This document shows, piece after piece, positions 60,890-64,000 of a stretch of DNA of 64,000 nucleotides. A model generated the notes under the pieces. That model was not told the DNA's origin. It did no database searches and worked only from the letters and a program-made list of their open reading frames with translations. Position 1 is the stretch's first letter, and each line of letters begins with the position of its first letter. The position numbers were made by a program, and so were the translations under genes. Source of the stretch: Saccharopolyspora phatthalungensis (GTDB lineage: Bacteria; Actinomycetota; Actinomycetes; Mycobacteriales; Pseudonocardiaceae); assembly GCF_014203395.1 (NCBI RefSeq), contig NZ_JACHIW010000001.1, forward strand, positions 2,232,001 through 2,296,000, read 5' to 3'.

Positions 60890-61843
60890 GTGCAGCTGAC
60901 TTGGCGAAACGGATTGGACAGCAGTGAAGCGGCCGAGGTCATGGCCTTGCTCGACAAGACCGAGAAGGTCGACGGGGTGGCCCCGGTCGGTGAACACGTG
61001 ATCTTGCGGCTGAAGGCGCATCGGGACGTCATCCACCAGATCGAGCCGGTGCAGGCCGACGTGCGCTCCGAGCACTTCGTGGTGCGCGACGCCGGCAGCG
61101 TCCTCATCGGGTACGCGCACCTGGACACCGAGCACGAGAAGACCGCCGGTCAGCTGGTCGCCGAACTCGCGGTGCACCCCGACCACCGCCGCAAGGGCGC
61201 CGGCACTCGCCTGGTCGAGGCGCTGCTGGATCGCGCCGAGCTGTCCGTCGAACCCGAAGCCGACCTGGGTCGGCTGCGGATCTGGTCGCACGGCGAGCAC
61301 CCGGGCGCGGTGCGGCTGGCCGAGCGGTTCGGGTTCAGCCGCCCCCGCGAGCTGTGGCGGATGGGCCGGGACCTCGCCGAGCCGGAGCTGCCCGACGCCG
61401 AGATCAGCGAAGGTGTGCGGATCCGCACCTTCCGGATCGGCGAGGACGAGGCCGCCGTCGTCGAGGTCAACCACCGGGCCTTCGCCTGGCATCCGGAGCA
61501 GGGCGGCATGACCGAGCAGGACCTGCGCGCCAAGGAACGCGAGGAGTGGTTCGATCCGGCCGGGTTCTTACTCGCGGTGGACGGCCGCGACAGGTTGCTC
61601 GGGTTCCACTGGACCAAAGTGCACCCGGATGGCATGGGCGAGGTCTACGTCATCGGCGTCGATCCCGATGCGCAGGGCGGTGGCCTCGGCCGGTCACTCA
61701 CAGTAGCCGGGCTACGGCACTTGGGCGATCACGGGTGCCGCCAAGTGATGCTCTACGTCGAGGGCGACAATGCGCCCGCCATCAAGGTCTACCAGCGCTT
61801 GGGATTCGAGAAATGGGACACGGACGTGCAATTTGGGCGCTGA
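60890..61843 (+). CDS. mshD: Mycothiol synthase (MshD)
   Basis: Acetylates the cysteine amine of Cys-GlcN-Ins with acetyl-CoA, the last step of mycothiol synthesis. The 317-residue protein has two GNAT domains. The N-terminal one shows LAVHPDHRRKGAGTRLVEAL (acetyl-CoA loop Arg/GxG). The C-terminal, active one shows VYVIGVDPDAQGGGLGRSLT with the acetyl-CoA loop, and ends VMLYVEGDNAPAIKVYQRLG. The GTG at 60890 is preceded by a TANNNT element and no ribosome binding site, suggesting a leaderless mRNA. It marks the organism as an actinobacterium. Confidence 0.95.
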   Translation: MQLTWRNGLDSSEAAEVMALLDKTEKVDGVAPVGEHVILRLKAHRDVIHQIEPVQADVRSEHFVVRDAGSVLIGYAHLDTEHEKTAGQLVAELAVHPDHRRKGAGTRLVEALLDRAELSVEPEADLGRLRIWSHGEHPGAVRLAERFGFSRPRELWRMGRDLAEPELPDAEISEGVRIRTFRIGEDEAAVVEVNHRAFAWHPEQGGMTEQDLRAKEREEWFDPAGFLLAVDGRDRLLGFHWTKVHPDGMGEVYVIGVDPDAQGGGLGRSLTVAGLRHLGDHGCRQVMLYVEGDNAPAIKVYQRLGFEKWDTDVQFGR

Positions 61844-61931
61844 ACCGAACGATGCCGTGAGTTACTAGATTGCCCCGAAATTGAAGCCGCCTTGCTCAAT
61901 GGGATGTGGGGCTGCTTACTTAGCGTGCCTT

Positions 61932-61953
61932 GTTCACCTTCTGTTCATTTCAA
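61932..61953 (+). promoter_or_regulatory. PHO box (PhoP-binding direct repeats) upstream of pstS
   Basis: GTTCACCTTCT and GTTCATTTCAA are two 11-nt direct repeat units starting at 61932 and 61943. The pattern GTTCACC plus 4 nt, repeated, is the PhoP core site of Streptomyces. It lies 110-131 bp before the pstS start, which fits phosphate-starvation activation of pstS-pstC. Confidence 0.85.
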
Positions 61954-62062
61954 TGGTGGCGATCGTCTACCCCGACTCCTTAGCGTCCCCTTCGAGCGGC
62001 AATAGCACGGGCCTGCGCCGGCTCGGCCGCGCAACCGCAGGGTTTCCAACTGGAGGAACGAA

Positions 62063-63178
62063 GTGAAGATCAAGCGGCACAGCGCTGCGTTCGCCGTTCT
62101 CGCCGCGGGCGCGCTCGTGCTCGCCGGCTGCGGCTCGGACCAGAACGCCCCGGCCGGCGGCGGCAACCCGGCTCTGGACGGACTGCAGGTCCAATGCGGC
62201 ACCAAGCCGGTCTCCGCAGAGGGTTCCTCGGCACAGAAGAACGCCATGGACGTCTTCGCACGCGACTACGGCCTCAAGTGTCAAGGCCAGCAGGTCAACT
62301 ACACGAAGTCCGGCTCCGGCAAGGGCGTGGCAGCCTTCACCGCCGGCCAGATCGACTTTGGCGGCTCGGACTCGGCGCTCAGCGAGGAGAAGGGCGAGGT
62401 CGCCAAGGCCGCCGAGCGCTGCAAGGGCAACCCGGCCTGGAACCTGCCGATGGTGTTCGGTCCGGTCGCCATCTCCTACAACCTGCCCGGCGTCTCCGAC
62501 CTGACCCTCAACGCCGAGGTGATCGCCAAGATCTACCAGGGCCAGATCAAGAAGTGGGACGACCCGGCGATCAAGGCGCTGAACCCGAACGCGCAGCTGC
62601 CGGCCAAGGACATCGTGCCGTTCTTCCGCTCCGACGAGTCGGGCACCACCGAGAACTTCCAGAAGTACCTGGCCACCGCCACGCACGGTGCCTGGACCGG
62701 CAAGGGCAAGCAGTTCCAGGGCGGACCCGGCATCGGTCAGGGCCGCGACGGCAGCGACCAGGTCGCGCAGTCGGTGAAGTCCACCGAAGGCAGCATCACC
62801 TACGTCGAGTGGTCCTTCCCGAAGAACCTCGGCCTGGGCATCGCCAAGATCGACAGCGGCGCGGGCCCGGTCGAGCTGACCACGGCCAACGTCGGCAAGG
62901 CCATCGAGACCGCCGAGATCAGTGGCAAGGGCAACGACCTGCGGGTCAACCTCGACTCGATCTACGGCAACAAGTCCGCAGGCGTCTACCCGATCGTGCT
63001 GAACACCTACGAGATCGTCTGCTCCAAGGGCTACGACGCGGAAACCGCGAAGGCCGTCAAGGCGTTCCTGACCGTCGCCGCCAACGCCAACCCGCAGGAG
63101 CTGGAGAAGGCCGGCTACGTCTCGCTGCCGGAGGCCTTCAAGTCCAAGGTACTGACTGCCGTCAACGCCATCTCGTGA
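62063..63178 (+). CDS. pstS: Phosphate-binding lipoprotein PstS
   Basis: The periplasmic-side phosphate-binding subunit of the high-affinity PstSCAB importer. The 371-residue precursor has a lipoprotein signal (RHSAAFAVLAAGALVLAGCG) with the lipobox LAGC, Cys near residue 23. The mature part contains YTKSGSGKGVAAFTAGQIDF (phosphate loop), FGGSDSALSEEK, FFRSDESGTTENFQKYL with the phosphate-binding Arg-Ser-Asp, and SITYVEWSF. The GTG at 62063 has a TGGAGGAACGAA ribosome binding site. A PHO box is upstream and pstC follows. Confidence 0.96.
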   Translation: MKIKRHSAAFAVLAAGALVLAGCGSDQNAPAGGGNPALDGLQVQCGTKPVSAEGSSAQKNAMDVFARDYGLKCQGQQVNYTKSGSGKGVAAFTAGQIDFGGSDSALSEEKGEVAKAAERCKGNPAWNLPMVFGPVAISYNLPGVSDLTLNAEVIAKIYQGQIKKWDDPAIKALNPNAQLPAKDIVPFFRSDESGTTENFQKYLATATHGAWTGKGKQFQGGPGIGQGRDGSDQVAQSVKSTEGSITYVEWSFPKNLGLGIAKIDSGAGPVELTTANVGKAIETAEISGKGNDLRVNLDSIYGNKSAGVYPIVLNTYEIVCSKGYDAETAKAVKAFLTVAANANPQELEKAGYVSLPEAFKSKVLTAVNAIS

Positions 63179-63247
63179 GTAACCCTGGTCGCACATACCA
63201 GGGCGGACTGCGAGTCGAACGGATGAAGTGAGAGGCTGCAAACAGCA

Positions 63248-64000
63248 GTGACCGACTCCACGAGAGCCGATCTGCGCCCCGCGGACACCGACCCCGGTGC
63301 CCCGCGGGGCGCTTCGGCACCCAGTTCCGGACCGGAGGCACCCATTTCCGCTCCCGACACCTCCGCGGGCAAGACGTTCCGCATCGGCGACCGGGTGTTC
63401 TCCTCGGTCGCCACCGCATCCGGCGCGTTCGTGGTCGCACTCATCGCCGCGATCGGGATCTTCCTGCTGATCCGGGCCGTCCCGGCGCTGCAGGTCAACC
63501 AGGTGAACTTCCTGTTCAGCCGGGCGTGGAACACCGCGAACCCGAGCGACCTGAGCTTCGGCATCATCGACCTGGCCTGGATCACGGTGGCCAGCTCGAT
63601 CGTCGCCTTGGTCATCGCGATGCCGATCTCCTGCGGCATCGCGCTTTTCCTCACCCAGTACGCGCCGCGCGGCCTGGCACGCCCCTTCGCCTACATCGTC
63701 GACCTGTTGGCGGCGGTGCCGTCGGTGATCTACGGCCTATGGGGCTACCTGGTGCTGGGGCCGGTGCTCAAGCCGGTCGCGGTGTGGTTGAACCAGAACC
63801 TCGGCTGGATCCCGATCTTCGCCGACGGCAACGCGCCGACCAACTCCGGCGCCAACGTCTTCACCGCCGGCATCGTGCTGGCCGTGATGATCCTGCCGAC
63901 CATCACCGGGGTGAGCCGCGAGGTCTTCTCGCGCACTCCGACGATCCACATCGAGGGCGCCCTGGCGCTCGGCGCCACCCAGTGGGAAGTGGTGCGCACC
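63248..64000 (+). CDS. pstC: Phosphate ABC transporter permease PstC (5' part)
   Basis: The first 251 codons of PstC, cut off by the window end. A proline-rich, hydrophilic cytoplasmic extension of about 45 residues (TDSTRADLRPADTDPGAPRG, and so on) precedes the first helix (FVVALIAAIGIFLLIRAVPA). The permease signature is ahead of the cut: AVPSVIYGLWGYLVLGPVL and EGALALGATQWEVVRT, which is the EAA loop region contacting PstB. The GTG at 63248 follows GAGAGGCTGCAAACAGCA, a distant ribosome binding site. It lies 69 bp after pstS in the same operon. Confidence 0.93.
   Translation, partial: MTDSTRADLRPADTDPGAPRGASAPSSGPEAPISAPDTSAGKTFRIGDRVFSSVATASGAFVVALIAAIGIFLLIRAVPALQVNQVNFLFSRAWNTANPSDLSFGIIDLAWITVASSIVALVIAMPISCGIALFLTQYAPRGLARPFAYIVDLLAAVPSVIYGLWGYLVLGPVLKPVAVWLNQNLGWIPIFADGNAPTNSGANVFTAGIVLAVMILPTITGVSREVFSRTPTIHIEGALALGATQWEVVRT

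Overview
The window is a high-GC actinobacterial chromosome segment. It uses many GTG starts, has mycothiol synthase (mshD), a GlnR-type nitrogen regulator, Fur/Nur and DUF3073 genes, and an RsiG-type c-di-GMP-responsive anti-sigma factor. Gene order closely follows two mycobacterial regions: fba / DUF3151 / purA, and purS-purQ-purL ... SCP-like / purF / purM / DUF3073 / pabC-like / nitrobindin / sseC / sulfurtransferase / thioredoxin / DUF2993 / glnR / mshD / pst. The RsiG homologue points to a sporulating actinomycete. Saccharopolyspora or another Pseudonocardiaceae genus fits best, but the genus is inferred, not shown.

Layout. 0-7 kb: an ECF sigma factor, a YciI protein, class II aldolase (fba), DUF3151, a FUSC transporter, a secreted HNH nuclease and purA. 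7-16.3 kb: Na+/H+ antiporter, glycerophosphodiesterase, purD, an aminotransferase, HAD hydrolase, threonine aldolase and a second ECF sigma with a membrane partner. 16.4-21 kb: a guanidinium-type SMR exporter with a TetR regulator and tandem operator candidates, then a two-gene ABC exporter whose ATPase motifs are split between the subunits. 21-30.5 kb: purB, tenA-like, purC, a deacetylase-like protein, an MBL-fold protein and the overlapping purS-purQ-purL operon. 30.5-40.3 kb is more accessory: tandem membrane-anchored pentapeptide-repeat proteins, a GH25 lysozyme without a signal peptide, a PAS-GGDEF-EAL protein, an orphan T7SS-associated protein, a PRC-barrel protein, a subtilase and a LuxR regulator. 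An IS110-family element sits at about 40.3-42.0 kb. 42-46 kb: SCP-like protein, purF, purM and DUF3073. 46-51 kb: methyltransferase, then nur, ygfZ and rsiG. 51-64 kb: pabC-like, DinB, nitrobindin, the sulfur operon (DUF4395-sulfurtransferase-sseC) behind a polycysteine leader peptide, thioredoxin/DUF2993, glnR, an APC permease, mshD, and pstS-pstC behind a PHO box.

Most of the de novo purine pathway is present but scattered as single genes among unrelated ones. Several genes (purB, purD, mshD, pabC-like, the SCP-like gene, tetR) have a TANNNT hexamer 6-8 nt before the start codon and no good ribosome binding site, which suggests leaderless mRNAs.

The structure least explained by ordinary genes is a dispersed element of exactly 46 bp, present four times. 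Its consensus is a perfect palindrome. Copies sit at gene 3' ends, and one copy supplies the last codons of a gene. Other notable items are the leaderless cysteine leader peptide with a hairpin touching the downstream Shine-Dalgarno, the ABC pair with complementary motif loss, and the RsiG protein with one perfect and one altered c-di-GMP motif. No rRNA, tRNA or CRISPR array was seen.
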